DNA of 6,582 nucleotides from an uncultured Oscillospiraceae bacterium (lineage in GTDB: Bacteria > Bacillota > Clostridia > Oscillospirales > Acutalibacteraceae): positions 1-6,582 of the forward strand of contig USBP01000082.1 of assembly GCA_900552985.1 (NCBI GenBank), in the 5' to 3' direction. Below, piece after piece: positions 6,027-6,582 of this stretch; within the stretch, counting starts at the first letter, position 1; each line of letters starts with the position of its first letter. The translations under genes and the position numbers were made by a program. Under the pieces are notes generated by a model. The model was not told the DNA's origin. It saw only the letters and a program-made list of their open reading frames with translations, and did no database searches.

Positions 6027-6582
6027 TTAAGCCAGTGAAAAGGTAACGGTTACATCGCCGCTTCCAAGAGCCTCCTCCCAACCGGATAAATCGTCAATTT
6101 TCCCAATCCGGGTGTAGCTCCAGGAGTTAGAGCCGTAAAACAGAACAATTTGGTTTCCATTATATAAAACGATATCTCCTGCCTGTGTGGCGGTATAGGT
6201 ATTGCTGGTGGGCAAACTGGTGCCGAGAGATCCAACTTTTTCAAACCCGGAATAGTCCTGCATATGGAGTACGACAGGCGCGGCTTCCATCCGCTTGACG
6301 AACGCACTGGCTGCTGCATTCTCCGACAAAGTGGCGGTAAAGGTACGGCCTCCAATCTCTACATCCATGCGCATCGGCGCAACCCCCTCGCTTTCTTCCG
6401 CTTCTGTTTGCGTGGGCAGGGAGGCAGCTTCAGGAACATCCTGCCCGGAGGGCGTCTCCTCCCATTTTTCAATTCGTATTTCGCCGGTCAGATCCTTTAT
6501 CTGTTCTGCACCGGAAATGGCCTCTCCCAATTCATATAGCCCGCCTGCGCCAGGGCATTCGCCATAAAAAATGGCCACATCG
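6027..6582 (-). CDS. Tandem cyclophilin-like fold protein, N-terminus cut by the window edge
   Basis: The visible 184 residues end at TAA (6027-6029), and the frame stays open to the right edge. The C-terminal domain (about 6030-6371) is complete. It runs from MRMDVEIGGRTFTATL through SAFVKRM, MQDYSGFEKVGSLGTSLP, AGDIVLYNGNQIVLFYG and YTRIGKIDDL to VTVTFSLA. This matches the Cyclophil_like2 type, a beta-barrel fold related to cyclophilins that usually lacks proline-isomerase residues and whose role is not settled. Upstream (6456-6581), DVAIFYGECPGAGGLYELGE and a SG-x-E-x-I-x-x-L tail look like the end of another cyclophilin-like domain. An acidic, Pro/Gln/Glu-rich linker of about 28 residues joins them. 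A GTG at 6576-6578 could be taken as a start but would cut the first domain; it is rejected. In such families the protein may be a lipoprotein or carry a flavodoxin domain further upstream, which cannot be seen here. Confidence 0.85.
   Translation of the reverse strand, partial: DVAIFYGECPGAGGLYELGEAISGAEQIKDLTGEIRIEKWEETPSGQDVPEAASLPTQTEAEESEGVAPMRMDVEIGGRTFTATLSENAAASAFVKRMEAAPVVLHMQDYSGFEKVGSLGTSLPTSNTYTATQAGDIVLYNGNQIVLFYGSNSWSYTRIGKIDDLSGWEEALGSGDVTVTFSLA

Noticed and set aside
6576..6578. GTG start for the cyclophilin-like gene
   Set aside because: It would begin in the middle of a beta strand of the first domain, and the frame is open to the window edge. The gene is treated as partial.
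6456..6581. Flavodoxin C-terminus preceding the cyclophilin-like domain
   Set aside because: Such fusions exist, but the visible IFYG...GLYELGE...SG pattern fits the end of a cyclophilin-like barrel better than a flavodoxin end. It cannot be fully excluded without the upstream sequence.
1..6582. CRISPR arrays, tRNA or rRNA genes, insertion sequences
   Set aside because: No regularly spaced repeats, cloverleaf-like sequences, transposase motifs or terminal repeats were seen on reading both strands.

Overview
The window looks like part of a chromosome from a Gram-positive bacterium of the Bacillota, most likely class Clostridia. This is a judgement from gene content and not a measured placement. 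The signs are a Sapep/PepV-type M20 dipeptidase, a lipoprotein peptide-binding protein, a COG1453-type aldo/keto reductase, tandem cyclophilin-like domains of the kind common in Clostridia, A/G-rich Shine-Dalgarno sites, and extended -10 promoters. Coding DNA is GC-rich by eye, and the intergenic control regions are clearly AT-rich. No rRNA, tRNA, transposase, phage gene or CRISPR array was seen.

Layout. Four genes run leftward on the minus strand from about 5259 to the left edge. They are an SGNH/GDSL esterase (4081-5259), an M20 dipeptidase (2574-3992), a peptide-binding lipoprotein (840-2495), a rho-independent terminator (816-840), and an aldo/keto reductase (start at 736) that runs off the left edge. 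Divergent from the esterase is a small XRE-family regulator on the plus strand (5456-5857), ending before a very strong hairpin terminator (5921-5968). Converging on that terminator from the right is a minus-strand gene (6027 to beyond 6582) whose visible part holds the end of one cyclophilin-like domain and the whole of a second.

How the genes may work together (inference). The esterase promoter lies in the divergent gap, and no terminator is visible between the esterase, the dipeptidase and the binding protein, so these three could share a transcript ending at 816. The binding protein also has its own likely promoter in the 78-base gap after the dipeptidase. The binding protein would capture oligopeptides outside the cell and the dipeptidase would finish their breakdown inside; the esterase substrate is unknown. 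The XRE protein is the natural candidate regulator of the divergent region, which contains two inverted repeats.

I found no clearly new biological system. The best leads are the divergent control region with its two palindromes, a promoter architecture shared by the esterase and the binding protein, a 14-base motif found near both control regions, the tandem cyclophilin-like protein, and a short open frame between the esterase and the dipeptidase.
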